From Bacillota bacterium (GTDB lineage: Bacteria > Bacillota > SHA-98 > UBA4971), in the NCBI GenBank assembly GCA_014360195.1, contig JACIXY010000005.1, positions 62,681 to 126,680 of the forward strand: 64,000 nt of DNA. Direction: 5' to 3'. Made by a program: the position numbers and the translations under genes. The notes beneath the pieces are model-generated. The model worked only from the letters and a program-made list of their open reading frames with translations. It was not told the origin of the DNA and searched no databases. Below, one piece after another: positions 9,558 through 19,066 of this stretch (position 1 is its first letter; every line of letters starts with the position of its first letter).

Positions 9558-11480
9558 CTAGACTGTAAAGGATTCCACCAGTTTGCGAAGATCTACCGCG
9601 AGTTCTGCGAGCCGTTTCGCAGAATTCGTTATCTCTCCGATTGTTGCCGCCATCTCCTCGGTGGACGCAGAGACCTGTTCTGCGGAGGCAGCTGTTTGAC
9701 TGGACACCGAGGCCACTGTCTCTACGGCCTTTCGCACTTCCTCGCTCGCCGCAGCCATCTCCTCGGTGGCGGCCGTGTTCTCCTCCGTTATGCTGGCGGC
9801 GCTCTCGATAGCTTTGATGGCCAGCGAGCTATGGGACGTCATCTCCTGAACAAGGTCCACGATGCTATCAACCTCCGCCGCCACATGTTCGACGGCGTCC
9901 ATTATGTCTGAGAGCGCCGTGCCGGCCTCCCCGGCGAGTGCGTTGCTGCCTGCTGCCTCGGCAGTCGTCACCTCCATGGCTCTGTTGGCCATTCCGACGC
10001 TCTGCTGCATCTTGCCAATTATGGCCGAGATCTCCTTCGTGGCCTCGCTGGACCTTGTTGAGAGTTTGCCGACCTCATCGGCGACAACGGCGAACCCTCT
10101 GCCGTGCTCGCCTGCCCTTGCGGCTTCTATAGCGGCGTTCAGGGCAAGAAGGTTGGTCTGTTCGGCTATCTCGTCGATGACCTCAACGATGTTGCCGATC
10201 CTTGTGGAGTCCTCCCCAAGCTGCTTTGTGGCCCTCGCTGTCTCGGCAACGAGATCTGCGATCCTTCTCATGCTGCCTATCGCCTTGCCAACAGCCTCTT
10301 TTCCGGAGAGGGCCGTAGCTCGCATTCCGTCAAACGCGTGAACAAGGGAATCCGCGCTCTTCGCCACCCTGTCGATGGCGCTCACCACCTGCGAGACGGT
10401 ATTGCTTGCCTCTGTCACCGACGCGACCTGGTCCTCGGCCCCCCTGGCTATCTGGTTTATGGCCTCACCCAGTTGGTTCATGGTCCTGTGTGTCTCGTGC
10501 GCGCGGCGGGTCTGCTCCGCTGCCCCGGTGGCCACGTTCTGCATGATCTCGGCGATCTGAGTGGTTGCTTCGTTCGCGCTGGTGGCGCTCTTTGACAGGC
10601 TTTCGCCTGTCGAAGCGAGCTCGCGTGAGGACTCCCCGATCCGCGAAACGAGAGTCCTCAGGCTTTGCAGCATGTCTGCAAACGCCTGCGACAGGGCGGC
10701 GATCTCGTCGCGGCCTTTCAGCGTGGGAATCTGCTGTGCTAAGTTCCCCCTGGCGACCTCCGATGCCGCTCTTGTCAACCTCGAAACCGGTCGAGTGATG
10801 TTCCACGTGAGGGTGATTCCTATGGCAAGACCCGCGAGGGCAGCTATCGCCACTCCTCCAATGAGGATCATCCTTACGCGTCTGCTCTCGCTTCTCGCTG
10901 ACGATACCTGCCTTGCGTGCTCTTCGCTGGTGGAGGCGATCCACTGATCAGCGATGGAGCTCAGCTTTGCGATGAGCGGCAGCCCGTCAGTGCGGATGAA
11001 CTCGAGGGCTTTCTCGGAGTCTCCGGCCTGGACCAGCATTTTGGCGATATTCGCGCGTGATGCGAAGCTGGTGTTGGCGTCGCCGAGTTCCTGAAGATAG
11101 TCCGCCATGCTGCCGTCGTCAGGCATCACGGTGAGTATGTTGCGGATCTCTGTCTTGGAGACCTCATCAGCGGCTTCAAACTCCTTGAGCACCTGTTCGT
11201 CCTGGCTGAGGGCATATGAAAGGATTGTCGCAGCCTTCTTCCAGGTGGCAATTCGCAGGCTGTCAATATGTCTCTGCAGAGGTACACCGGAGTCGAGGAT
11301 CTTTGAGTACATGCTCTCCTGTACCTGCGTACCCCGAATGCCGAGATATGCTACGCCGCCCATCAAGAGTAACAGCAACACGACCAAGCTCATGATCTTT
11401 GAGCCTATGCCCGGCCTTAGCGCAATCCTCAGTCGCCGGAGTCCGGGCAGGCGTCGGGTGGAAAAAGGTCTGCTTCTCAC
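9558..11480 (-). CDS. Methyl-accepting chemotaxis protein
   Basis: A transmembrane chemoreceptor feeding the CheA/CheW array. In the 640-residue product a basic N-terminus precedes membrane helix 1 (about 28-47). A helical extracytoplasmic sensor follows (about 50-205), then membrane helix 2 (about 207-228), a HAMP domain (about 229-283) and a long coiled-coil signalling domain. The conserved hairpin tip is present ([22 protein letters not shown]) with [13 protein letters not shown]. The sensor looks like a four-helix-bundle type; ligand unknown. The C-terminus (VESFTV) lacks a CheR/CheB-binding pentapeptide. The GTG start at 11480 has GGAGG eight bases upstream. No other chemotaxis genes are nearby. 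Confidence 0.93.
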   Translation of the reverse strand: MRSRPFSTRRLPGLRRLRIALRPGIGSKIMSLVVLLLLLMGGVAYLGIRGTQVQESMYSKILDSGVPLQRHIDSLRIATWKKAATILSYALSQDEQVLKEFEAADEVSKTEIRNILTVMPDDGSMADYLQELGDANTSFASRANIAKMLVQAGDSEKALEFIRTDGLPLIAKLSSIADQWIASTSEEHARQVSSARSESRRVRMILIGGVAIAALAGLAIGITLTWNITRPVSRLTRAASEVARGNLAQQIPTLKGRDEIAALSQAFADMLQSLRTLVSRIGESSRELASTGESLSKSATSANEATTQIAEIMQNVATGAAEQTRRAHETHRTMNQLGEAINQIARGAEDQVASVTEASNTVSQVVSAIDRVAKSADSLVHAFDGMRATALSGKEAVGKAIGSMRRIADLVAETARATKQLGEDSTRIGNIVEVIDEIAEQTNLLALNAAIEAARAGEHGRGFAVVADEVGKLSTRSSEATKEISAIIGKMQQSVGMANRAMEVTTAEAAGSNALAGEAGTALSDIMDAVEHVAAEVDSIVDLVQEMTSHSSLAIKAIESAASITEENTAATEEMAAASEEVRKAVETVASVSSQTAASAEQVSASTEEMAATIGEITNSAKRLAELAVDLRKLVESFTV

Positions 11481-12150
11481 GGGATCGCCTCCATGTACTC
11501 AGGTTGTTGTGGAGGGTAGGATAGGTTGCCTGTGCGACCATTGTTCGACATCAGCGATGGGAATTCGCCGGAAGTCGCCGATTTCCTCCCAAAGACCCTG
11601 CTCAGGGCGGCCGGGCATCTCTGACACCCTCTGCCGGGCGCGAATCTTCTCAAGGCGCGGGTTTGCAGCAGCGCACAGTCGGCTGCGGTGTACCCATTAT
11701 GGTGTTGCCCAGGACCGCATGAAGCAGCAAGCTGGCTTGCACGTCCAATGCCCGGCCATCACGGTCACACCTGAGAATAGAGGGTATCGGAACACCTCAA
11801 ACAGAGTGATAGCTGCTCCCCTGCGTCCCTGTATCCCTGCCTCCGTGCTGGCTTGGATCATTACCAAGAGGTGTTGTTTACTGGTAACCGTCGTGACGGT
11901 TGCCAATGTCGTGACGGTTGCCATTGCTTTCCTCCAGATGCTATGGTACAATTCGCACATGTGGGGGAGTCGGGCATACTTCCGGTGTCGTTTTCGCAAG
12001 CACACAGAAACGAGACTGCGATCATACACCTCTAGACGAAGCTGTTGATTCAGGCACCAGTGTAAGTGCTGCCACAAGGGTGGAGTGGCCTGAGTGTTTT
12101 AGCAGGCGCCAGGAGACTCCCCGGAGTTACGGTAGGGCGAGGTCAGTGAT
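11481..12150. other. 670 bp spacer with operator-like repeats
   Basis: No convincing gene. Bases 11861-11887 hold TTACCA...TGGTAA. Bases 11883-11904 form a near-perfect 22 bp palindrome (arms GGTAACCGTC and GACGGTTGCC). An 18 bp unit beginning GTCGTGACGGTTGCC occurs twice in tandem at 11890-11907 and 11908-11925. These sit immediately upstream of a promoter for the cyclase gene, the usual place for a regulator site. The part from 11960 to 12150 would be a leader of about 190 nt in which I recognise no known riboswitch. Confidence 0.6.
11924..11952 (+). promoter_or_regulatory. Probable promoter of the diguanylate cyclase gene
   Basis: TTGCTT (11924-11929), a 17 bp spacer and TACAAT (11947-11952) preceded by TGG. 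The -35 overlaps the end of the second tandem 18 bp repeat, so a protein bound there could block or assist polymerase. Confidence 0.55.
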
Positions 12151-13299
12151 GTGACCCGGGAAAGACTTGAGCCAGAAGGCATTCTTACGGAGCGCGACAC
12201 GCCGATCATCGACAGGCTCTGGATGTCGGCAGTTATTGTGTGCATAGTGCTGGGCGCTGCGTTTTTCGATGAGATCGACTGGAAACCCGGCTCCCTTCCT
12301 GCCGTGCTCGCGCTGAGCGGCCTTGCTTACGGTTGGATCAGACACGCACTCGCTACCACTGCACGGGGGAACAGGGTTTGGCTGAGCCTGCTCCTCACCG
12401 GCGCCGATATCGTGGCAGTCGGAGCGGCGATATACATATCAGGCGGACCTGCAAGCCCTTTCTGGCCCATGTTCGCGTTGCCGATACTCGCGGCCACGCT
12501 GAGGTTCGGGCTCAAGGTCGGGCTTGCGGCAACTTGCGCGGCGTGCGGCCTTTCTCTTGTCGTCCTGGCGACGGGGAGGTTCGCGGACGGGCTAACAGGG
12601 CTGAACCTTTTCAGGTTCGTGTTCATGATCGCCATGTTCCTGCTTTTCAGCTTCTTCTTGGGCACTCTGATGGAAGAGGAAAAGAGGCTGAGGCAGGAGA
12701 TCCTTGCCCTTTCGAGGACTGACCCTCTCACGGGGATCTACAACCATCGCTACCTGCTCGAGGTCCTTCGGAATGAGCTCAAGAAGGCCACCCGGTATGA
12801 CGAGCCGCTGGCGGTCGGCATGATAGACCTCGACCTCTTCAAGAGCGTGAATGATACCTTCGGGCACCTTGCGGGCGACAAGATCCTCACGGAGCTTGTG
12901 GATACGCTGAAAAGGACATTCCGGGCCACCGATTGCCTGGCCCGGTACGGCGGCGACGAAATAGCCGTCGTGATGCCAAAGGCCGGGCAGCACGAGGCTC
13001 TCGCTGCGCTGGAAAGGGCCAGGGACGCAGTTGCGAGGGCCAGCTTTTCGGGGCCGAACGGCCAGAGCCTGCGGATCACGATAAGCACCGGGGCCGCCGT
13101 CTTTCCCGACCACGGCGAGGATGCTCTCACCCTCCTCGACAGGGCGGACCGAGCTATGTACGCCGCGAAGAGCTCCGGCGGCAACCGTGTGCAGCTCTAC
13201 GATCCATCTCTTGCGGAAATGGCCCTCGAAGCAGCCTCGACTCTAGACTCGCGCGTCCAACCGCTTTCCACGACACAGGAGGATTTCAGCGCGACTTGA
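12151..13299 (+). CDS. Membrane-anchored GGDEF diguanylate cyclase
   Basis: The 382-residue product is predicted to make c-di-GMP from two GTP. The N-terminal half (about residues 22-175) has five or six hydrophobic helices and probably senses a membrane or small-molecule cue. The GGDEF domain follows, with DPLTGIYNHRYLLEVL at its start. The active loop YGGDEI (residues 266-271) keeps the catalytic GGDE but has Ile in place of the final Phe. The inhibitory I-site RATD lies the correct distance upstream, so product feedback is likely. No EAL or HD-GYP domain. GTG 12151 follows a GAGG-type site. Confidence 0.9.
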   Translation: MTRERLEPEGILTERDTPIIDRLWMSAVIVCIVLGAAFFDEIDWKPGSLPAVLALSGLAYGWIRHALATTARGNRVWLSLLLTGADIVAVGAAIYISGGPASPFWPMFALPILAATLRFGLKVGLAATCAACGLSLVVLATGRFADGLTGLNLFRFVFMIAMFLLFSFFLGTLMEEEKRLRQEILALSRTDPLTGIYNHRYLLEVLRNELKKATRYDEPLAVGMIDLDLFKSVNDTFGHLAGDKILTELVDTLKRTFRATDCLARYGGDEIAVVMPKAGQHEALAALERARDAVARASFSGPNGQSLRITISTGAAVFPDHGEDALTLLDRADRAMYAAKSSGGNRVQLYDPSLAEMALEAASTLDSRVQPLSTTQEDFSAT

Positions 13300-13341
13300 A
13301 GAAATTGTGTAGTAAAAATGAGAAGAAGGAGGGACGGTGCC

Positions 13342-13824
13342 TTGGAGAAGGTCCTGCTAGTGGAGCACGAGAAGTGCACGGCGTGTCGTATCTGTGAGCT
13401 TGTGTGTTCGGCTAAACATGCAGGGTCGTTCAACCCCGCGAAGGCGCGGATCACCGTGGCGGCGTTTCTCGAGGACAACTTCTTCTTTCCGCTGACATGC
13501 CAGCATTGCGAGGAACCTCTCTGTCAGGACGTTTGCCCCACCGGTGCCATATCGCGGCACCCGGAAACGGCAGCAGTGGTCATCGACGATGCGAAGTGCA
13601 TAGGGTGCAGAATGTGCCAGGCTGCGTGCCCCTTCGGGGCGATCGCTTACTCCCCGTCGGAGGATAAGGTGGTAAAGTGTGATCTATGCGGCGGCGAGCC
13701 GGAGTGCGTGTTGTTCTGCCCGTGGGACGCGATCAAGTATGTGAAGGCTGACGACGCCGCTTTGCGCAGACGCAAAGCCGTGGGCGAGAAGCTCAGGAAG
13801 GCCCTGCAGGAGGTGAAACTGTGA
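13342..13824 (+). CDS. Four-cluster ferredoxin subunit of aldehyde oxidoreductase (AorA/HycB-like)
   Basis: An electron-transfer protein of about 160 residues with sixteen cysteines in four [4Fe-4S] groups: [35 protein letters not shown] and [14 protein letters not shown]. This pattern matches the HycB/CooF family and the AorA subunit of AorABC-type aldehyde oxidoreductases. The start is TTG 13342 behind AAGGAGGGA; the ATG at 13318 would place that site inside the gene. Its stop TGA overlaps the ATG of the next gene by one base, so the two are translationally coupled. It probably carries electrons between the tungsten enzyme and the FAD protein encoded downstream. Confidence 0.88.
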   Translation: MEKVLLVEHEKCTACRICELVCSAKHAGSFNPAKARITVAAFLEDNFFFPLTCQHCEEPLCQDVCPTGAISRHPETAAVVIDDAKCIGCRMCQAACPFGAIAYSPSEDKVVKCDLCGGEPECVLFCPWDAIKYVKADDAALRRRKAVGEKLRKALQEVKL

Positions 13825-15629
13825 TGTACGGGTGGACGGGAAAGATCCTTCGGGTTAACCTCAGCGCAAGGTCCGTATCCGTGGAAGGCCTGTGCCCTGA
13901 GATCGCCGAAAACTACCTTGGAGCGAGAGGCCTCGGCACAAAGATCCTTTATGACGAGCTCAAGCCCGGTGTGGACCCGCTCGGCCCGGACAACAAGATC
14001 ATCTTCGCTACAGGCCCTCTCACCGGCACGGCAGCCACCTCCGCCGGGCGCTACAACGTCGTCACGAAGTCGCCGCTCACAGGGTTTATTGCCGCGTCGA
14101 ACTCCGGCGGGTATTTCCCTGCGGAGCTGAAGTATGCCGGTTTTGACGCCATCATCGTGGAAGGCGCCGCGGACGAGCCAGTATACATCTGGGTACACAA
14201 CGGCAAAGCCGAAATCCGCCCCGCAAAACATGTTTGGGGCAAGAACACGGCGGAGACAACAGATATCCTTGTCGCGGAGACCGACCCTGACGCCAAAGTC
14301 GCGTGCATCGGGCCCGCTGGCGAGAAGCTCGTGCTCTTCGCGTGCGTGGTGAACGACAAAGGCCGCGCCGCCGGGCGTTCGGGGGTTGGCGCGGTCATGG
14401 GCTCCAAGAACCTGAAGGCCATCGTGGTGAGAGGCACGGGAGATGTGAAGGTGGCCGACCCAGCGAAGTTCAGGGAGGCTGTGCTCGCGGCCTTCAAGAA
14501 GATCAAAGAGTCCCCGGTCACGTCGCAGGGCCTTCCCACGTACGGGACGGCGGTCCTCGTGAACGTCATCAACCAGCATGGGGCGTTCCCGACGCGCAAC
14601 TTCCAAACGGGCGTGTTCGAGGGTGCCGAAAAGATATCAGGTGAGACACTGGCCGCCACGCTTCTCGTGAGAAAGCGCGCATGCTTCGGATGCCCCATAG
14701 CGTGCGGGCGGCCCAGCGCGGTGAGGAGCGGGAAGTACAAGGGAGAGGGCGAAGGTCCTGAGTATGAGACCATCTGGGCGCTTGGGGCCGCATGCGGTGT
14801 TGACAACCTCGAGGCGGTGACCAAGGCTAACTACCTCTGTAACGAGCTCGGCCTTGACCCGATAAGCATGGGTTCGACGATCGCATGTGCCATGGAGCTA
14901 TATGAAAAAGGCTATCTCCCGAAGAGCGCGACCGACATCCCGCTCAGGTTCGGCGACGCTGATGCCGTGGTCGAGGCCACACGCAAGACCGGATACCGGG
15001 AAGGCGTCGGTGACCTGCTTGCGAAGGGGTCATATCGTCTTGCGGCAGAGTTCGGCCATCCAGAGCTTTCGATGAGCGCGAAGAAACAGGAGTATCCGGC
15101 GTACGACCCGCGCGGTGTGAAAGGTATCGGGCTGAACTACGCCACCTCGAACAGGGGCGGCTGCCACGTGAGAGGCTACACCATCTCGCCCGAGATCCTC
15201 GGTGTCCCGGAGAAGATAGATCCTCTGTCCAAGGATGGGAAAGCCGCCTGGGTCAAAGCGTTCCAGGACGTGACCGCCCTCGTGGATTCGGTCGGGATGT
15301 GCCTGTTCACCACGTTCGCGCTGGGCGCGCCGGATGTGGCGAGCTTGCTCGAGCCTGCGACGGGCATCCCGTTCCCCACCGAGAAGGCGGTGCTGGCCGG
15401 GGAGCGCATCTGGAACCTGGAGCGCCTTTTCAACCTGAGAGAAGGGCTCACAAAGGCAGACGATGCTCTGGCTCCAAGGCTGCTCACCGAGCCCATGCCG
15501 GAGGGACCCGCCGCCGGACAGGTGGTGGAGCTTGCCGAGATGCTGGCCGATTATTACGCTGCCAGAGGCTGGAGCGAAGACGGCAAGCCTTCGGCGGAGA
15601 CGCTGGAGCGACTGGGGCTTGCCGTTTAA
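13824..15629 (+). CDS. Tungsten-containing aldehyde:ferredoxin oxidoreductase
   Basis: Oxidises aldehydes to acids (or reduces acids) using a W-bis-pterin centre and a [4Fe-4S] cluster. The 601-residue length fits the AOR family. The N-terminus ([27 protein letters not shown]) and the cofactor-binding [20 protein letters not shown] are typical. Cluster ligands are Cys287, Cys290 and Cys294 (CFGCPIAC) plus Cys493 (GMCLF). GGAGG lies nine bases before ATG 13824. Substrate range cannot be read from sequence. The stop codon TAA (15627-15629) is the first three bases of a dispersed repeat variant. Confidence 0.95.
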   Translation: MYGWTGKILRVNLSARSVSVEGLCPEIAENYLGARGLGTKILYDELKPGVDPLGPDNKIIFATGPLTGTAATSAGRYNVVTKSPLTGFIAASNSGGYFPAELKYAGFDAIIVEGAADEPVYIWVHNGKAEIRPAKHVWGKNTAETTDILVAETDPDAKVACIGPAGEKLVLFACVVNDKGRAAGRSGVGAVMGSKNLKAIVVRGTGDVKVADPAKFREAVLAAFKKIKESPVTSQGLPTYGTAVLVNVINQHGAFPTRNFQTGVFEGAEKISGETLAATLLVRKRACFGCPIACGRPSAVRSGKYKGEGEGPEYETIWALGAACGVDNLEAVTKANYLCNELGLDPISMGSTIACAMELYEKGYLPKSATDIPLRFGDADAVVEATRKTGYREGVGDLLAKGSYRLAAEFGHPELSMSAKKQEYPAYDPRGVKGIGLNYATSNRGGCHVRGYTISPEILGVPEKIDPLSKDGKAAWVKAFQDVTALVDSVGMCLFTTFALGAPDVASLLEPATGIPFPTEKAVLAGERIWNLERLFNLREGLTKADDALAPRLLTEPMPEGPAAGQVVELAEMLADYYAARGWSEDGKPSAETLERLGLAV

Positions 15630-15836
15630 GTGTGGCGTCACAAATCGCTGCCATTTTGCCAGAGTCTGGGTTACTCGCGGTTGCCGGTGTTGCGCTCTGG
15701 GGACGGCGCCCTAAGCGGGGCGCCTTGACCAAATTCTGCCCGTACGCAAATGGAGGAATTTCGACACCCCGCCGCGCAAGCACCGGCAACCTGAAACCCC
15801 CTGCAAAAGTGGTGCGGGTTTCTGAAGCCCCACTTA
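15627..15836 (+). repeat. Dispersed palindromic repeat, long variant (copy 9)
   Basis: About 210 bp. It starts TAAGTGTGGC and ends GCCCCACTTA, so the terminal arms are inverted. The inner arms GGTTGCCGGTG (15679-15689) and CACCGGCAACC (15781-15791) are exact. The loop holds a GGCGCCC-type module that is the reverse complement of one in the copy at 40223. It provides the aldehyde oxidoreductase stop codon. Confidence 0.75.
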
Positions 15837-15862
15837 GCCCGTGTCAGCGAGGGGGGCACGCC

Positions 15863-16141
15863 TTGCGCGTTCGATTCTTCTTCTTTCTGAAAGATGCTGC
15901 GGGCCAGGACGAGGTTACGATACCCGCAGAATCGGCTCCTGACCTCCGGACGCTCGTCCGGGTTCTCGCGGGCCGGTTCGGAGAACGCCTTGCCCGGCAG
16001 CTCGTCACGGCGGATGGAGAGATCCGGAGCGACATCAACATCCTCGTGAACGGCCGGAATGTCCAGTTCCTGTCGGGGGCTGACACCAGGCTGAAAGATG
16101 AGGACACCGTGAGCTTTCTTTCGGCGGTGGCCGGAGGGTGA
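15863..16141 (+). CDS. MoaD/ThiS-family sulfur carrier
   Basis: A 92-residue beta-grasp protein ending in the Gly-Gly needed for adenylation and thiocarboxylation (SAVAGG). The fold is suggested by MRVRFFFFLKDAAG at the N-terminus and the ILVNGRNV and LKDEDTVSFL strands. Lying between the tungsten enzyme and the FAD protein, it most likely supplies sulfur for the pterin cofactor of that enzyme (an AorD-like role). TTG 15863 follows GAGGGGGG. No MoeB-like activating enzyme is adjacent. Confidence 0.85.
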   Translation: MRVRFFFFLKDAAGQDEVTIPAESAPDLRTLVRVLAGRFGERLARQLVTADGEIRSDINILVNGRNVQFLSGADTRLKDEDTVSFLSAVAGG

Positions 16142-16290
16142 CAGGGTAGGCGCAACCGACATCGAACTCCGGTCCAAAAGGCCGCGGCATAGATTCAGGA
16201 CGACCAGGTCCAGGTCGAGAAAGACGCCTGCCCCGAAAAAGCAGACGCGAAGCCGTGCATGTCGCGTATATGGTATGGGGGGAAAGCCCT

Positions 16291-17559
16291 ATGAAGTACG
16301 TGATCCTCGGAAACGGCCCGGCGGGGGTGAGCGCGCTTAAGGCGATCCGGGAAGTGGACCAGGCCGGTGACATCACAGTGGTGTCGCCTGAGACCTGGCG
16401 GTACTACTCGAAGATACTCCTGACCCACTGGATTGCCGGAAAGGTAAGGTTCCCGGATCTCTTCCTGGTCGACGAGGATTTCTACGAGATGAACGGCGCA
16501 AAGACCGTGTTCGGGGCGGCTGCGACCCGCATCGACCCCGCAAGGAAGGCTGTGGAGCTGTCCAACAGGCAGAGGCTCGGCTACGACAGGCTGCTCCTGG
16601 CCATGGGAAGCTCTCCCCAGGTGCCTGACGTGCGTGGAATAAGACTTCCTGGAGTCCACTACCTGAGGACGTTCGACGACGCGGAGAGGATCGCCCAGGC
16701 AACGTCCTCTGCCCGGCGAGCCGTCGTGATAGGAGGGGGGCTCGTCAGCCTCAAGACCGCCGAAGGCCTTCTCGCCCGAGGTCTTGAGGTATGGGTGGTC
16801 GTGTCTTCGGGCAGGTTGCTGTCGCAGATCACCGCGCCTGAAGACGCCGCGGCGGTTCTCAGGATCTTCAAGGAGGCGCCGGGGCTTCACATCCTCCTGA
16901 ACTGCGATGTCACCAGAGTCGAGGGCAGGGGACGAGTCGAGAGGGTCCTCCTCAGCACGGGCCAGCGAATTGAGTGCGACATCGTTGTGGTGGGTAAGGG
17001 CGTTACGCCAAACCTCCTCTGCACGCGCGGCACGGGCATCGCTACAGGGCGAGGGGTTATCGTTAACGACAGGATGGAGACCAGCGTTCCGGGGATATAC
17101 GCCGCAGGCGACCTTGCCGAGGGCTTCGACATAGCCCGGGGGAGTGCCGCGGTGAACGCCCTGTGGTCGAGCGCGGTATGGCAGGGCAGAGTCGCGGGCT
17201 ACAACATGGCGGGTCGGGACGTAACTTACGCAGGCGACGTGGCTATGAACTCCGTCACTTTCCGCGGCGGGTGCATCGTGGCGCTTGGGAAGACCCGACC
17301 CGCGGATGGTGACGAGGTCTACACCCTGACAACCAGGCGCAGCGATGACAGTGATTACGCGCGACTTGTGTTCCGCGGAAGCCGCCTCGCGGGGGCCGTG
17401 TTAATCGGCCGGGCGGTGGAGACGGCGGGGGTACTCCGCAGCCTCATTGCGCGTCGATCTGACGTCGCTCGGATCAAAGGCGACCTACTGCGAGGCAGGA
17501 TGTCCTATCCTTGCATGGTGAAGGATGTTGCGGGCCTGTGCGCGCTGGTAGCTTCCTGA
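16291..17559 (+). CDS. FAD/NAD(P)-dependent oxidoreductase, probable AorC-like subunit
   Basis: A 422-residue class I pyridine nucleotide-disulfide-type flavoprotein without the redox disulfide. FAD-binding GNGPAGVSALKAI lies at the N-terminus, NAD(P)-binding VVIGGGLVSLKTAEGL near the middle, and the second FAD motif GIYAAGDLAEG after it. ATG 16291 follows a GGGGGG site. In AorABC systems the flavin subunit passes electrons from the four-cluster ferredoxin to NAD+. The gene order here (ferredoxin, W-enzyme, MoaD-like, flavoprotein) supports that role, which is an inference from context. Confidence 0.85.
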   Translation: MKYVILGNGPAGVSALKAIREVDQAGDITVVSPETWRYYSKILLTHWIAGKVRFPDLFLVDEDFYEMNGAKTVFGAAATRIDPARKAVELSNRQRLGYDRLLLAMGSSPQVPDVRGIRLPGVHYLRTFDDAERIAQATSSARRAVVIGGGLVSLKTAEGLLARGLEVWVVVSSGRLLSQITAPEDAAAVLRIFKEAPGLHILLNCDVTRVEGRGRVERVLLSTGQRIECDIVVVGKGVTPNLLCTRGTGIATGRGVIVNDRMETSVPGIYAAGDLAEGFDIARGSAAVNALWSSAVWQGRVAGYNMAGRDVTYAGDVAMNSVTFRGGCIVALGKTRPADGDEVYTLTTRRSDDSDYARLVFRGSRLAGAVLIGRAVETAGVLRSLIARRSDVARIKGDLLRGRMSYPCMVKDVAGLCALVAS

Positions 17560-17641
17560 CGATCCTGCGCCATCCGGAACCTGTGCCTTCAGCGCGCTGT
17601 CGAGACCGACATCCTCCCACATAGCTCTAGTCCCATACCTC

Positions 17642-17792
17642 GTGAGGACGCAGAAATGCTCTCGACTTTTGGGAGGGGTTGCCGGTGCTTGCACGCGAGG
17701 GATGTCAGAATCCGGCCACTTGCCCGGCGGGCCGGATTCTGGCGAAGCGCGCCCTGCTTAGGGCTCCATCCCCGAATGCAACACCGGCAACC
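17642..17792 (+). repeat. Dispersed palindromic repeat with inserted hairpin (copy 2)
   Basis: The left arm is decayed (GTGAGGACGCAG). The CTC/GAG mini-hairpin and the inner arms at 17677-17687 and 17782-17792 are intact. The loop is enlarged to 94 nt and carries a perfect 11 bp stem (AGAATCCGGCC at 17707-17717, GGCCGGATTCT at 17730-17740) plus a GCCCTGCTTAGGGC-like module. The right end is unclear. Confidence 0.75.
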
Positions 17793-17816
17793 TACCAGAT
17801 ACTGTAAAACTGGAGT

Positions 17817-18035
17817 CTAGACCGCCTCCACCCGCTTGACCTCGGGCACCTCTTCCTTGAGGGCTCGCTCCACGCCGTTCCTGAGGGTCATCATCGACAT
17901 CGGGCATCCAACGCAGGCGCCGGTCAGCCTCACCTTCACCACGCCGTCGTGAACGCTGACAAGCTCGACATCGCCGCCGTGTGCTTGCAAAGCGGACCTG
18001 ATCTTCTCCAGAGCCTTTTCGATCCTTTCCTGCAC
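17817..18035 (-). CDS. NifU C-terminal domain protein (Fe-S scaffold/carrier)
   Basis: A 72-residue stand-alone NifU-like domain with the cluster-binding GACVGCPMSMMTL (CxxC). Such proteins bind and hand on [4Fe-4S] or [2Fe-2S] clusters. The GTG start at 18035 has GGAGG eight bases upstream; a TTG at 18056 has no such site. It lies convergent to the aldehyde oxidoreductase cluster, whose ferredoxin needs several clusters, though any link is only positional. Confidence 0.85.
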   Translation of the reverse strand: MQERIEKALEKIRSALQAHGGDVELVSVHDGVVKVRLTGACVGCPMSMMTLRNGVERALKEEVPEVKRVEAV

Positions 18036-18130
18036 CGCTTGCGCCTCCCTGGTCAAAGTTGCCGGAGCGTCTCTTCGGAGAGATTATACACCTTAAGTAT
18101 GGCGGGAGTCGAGCACGGCCATTCAAGTCG

Positions 18131-19066
18131 TCACCTTATTTCAATCTGGAGGCTCAGCCTGACGCCGGTCCCCGTGTTGACCGCTGTGATGGTATACACG
18201 CCTGGCCCAACCGGCACCCCTTCGTTCGTCGTCTGATTCCAGGTCTGCAGAAAGACGAGGTTCTCGCCGGGCGGCAGCGTGACCCTCTCTATTGCGAACG
18301 TGAAGAACTTCCCCGCCGACCAGCGCCATATCTCCCTCGTGTCGCGGGTCACGATGAAATCGAACCTCTGGCTGGACCGGTACGTGATCGTGACAGGGCT
18401 TCTGGTAACGTTGGTTTTCGTCAGGCTCATGCGCACAGGCTCGCCCCGGGCATAGCTGACCTTGTTCACCATGAACGTGTGTCGCAAGCCGTCTTGCACC
18501 ACAGAGACCTGGCTCACCCCGGTCACTGGTGCCGGTGGCGTCGGTGGAGGCCCAGGGGGTACTGGAGGCCCGGGCGGCACGGGCGGCGTCGGCGGCGGGG
18601 CCGGCGGTGCTGGCGGTGCTGGCGGAGGCGGCACGGGAGGCGGCGTTACCGGCGGTCCGGGCGGCACCACGGGTGGTGGAGGCGGCGGCAGTGGCGTCGG
18701 GACCACGGTCGTCGGCCTTATCGGCACGAGCAGCACCTGTCCGACGATGATGAAGTCGGGGTTCGGGATGCGGTTTATTGCCGCAAGCACTTCCACGGTG
18801 GTCCCAAACCTCGCGGCGATTTCCGCGAGGGTGTCCCCGGGCTGGACGATGTATAGCCGAAAGCCAACCGGCACTGTAATGGACGGCGGCGGAGTAGGCG
18901 TGGGCACGGACGGCGCCCCGGGCACCGGTATCTGGAGCACCTGTCCAACGAAGATCACGTCGGGGTTCGCAATGTTGTTTGCCTCGACGATGGCTGCCAC
19001 GGTGGTCCCGAACCTCTCCGCGATGAGGGCAAGGGTATCGCCAGGCTGGACTATATACGTGATCAT
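18131..19066 (-). CDS. LysM-BsuPI protein, probable spore-envelope protein
   Basis: 311 residues. Two LysM domains come first (YIVQPGDTLALIAERFGTT near residue 4, YIVQPGDTLAEIAARFGTT near residue 72). A Pro-rich linker of about 65 residues follows, then a BsuPI-type beta domain (VRMSLTKTNVTRSPVTI, FIVTRDTREIWRWSAGKFFT). There is no signal peptide; a LysM at the extreme N-terminus without export signal is typical of proteins deposited on the spore from the mother cell (SafA-like). The spore role is an inference. ATG 19066 follows GGGAGGG. Confidence 0.85.
   Translation of the reverse strand: MITYIVQPGDTLALIAERFGTTVAAIVEANNIANPDVIFVGQVLQIPVPGAPSVPTPTPPPSITVPVGFRLYIVQPGDTLAEIAARFGTTVEVLAAINRIPNPDFIIVGQVLLVPIRPTTVVPTPLPPPPPPVVPPGPPVTPPPVPPPPAPPAPPAPPPTPPVPPGPPVPPGPPPTPPAPVTGVSQVSVVQDGLRHTFMVNKVSYARGEPVRMSLTKTNVTRSPVTITYRSSQRFDFIVTRDTREIWRWSAGKFFTFAIERVTLPPGENLVFLQTWNQTTNEGVPVGPGVYTITAVNTGTGVRLSLQIEIR

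Noticed and set aside
11697..12077. 126-codon minus-strand frame in the cyclase upstream region
   Set aside because: Its Ala-Thr-Val repeat comes from the tandem DNA repeat and it overlaps the promoter; composition is not protein-like.
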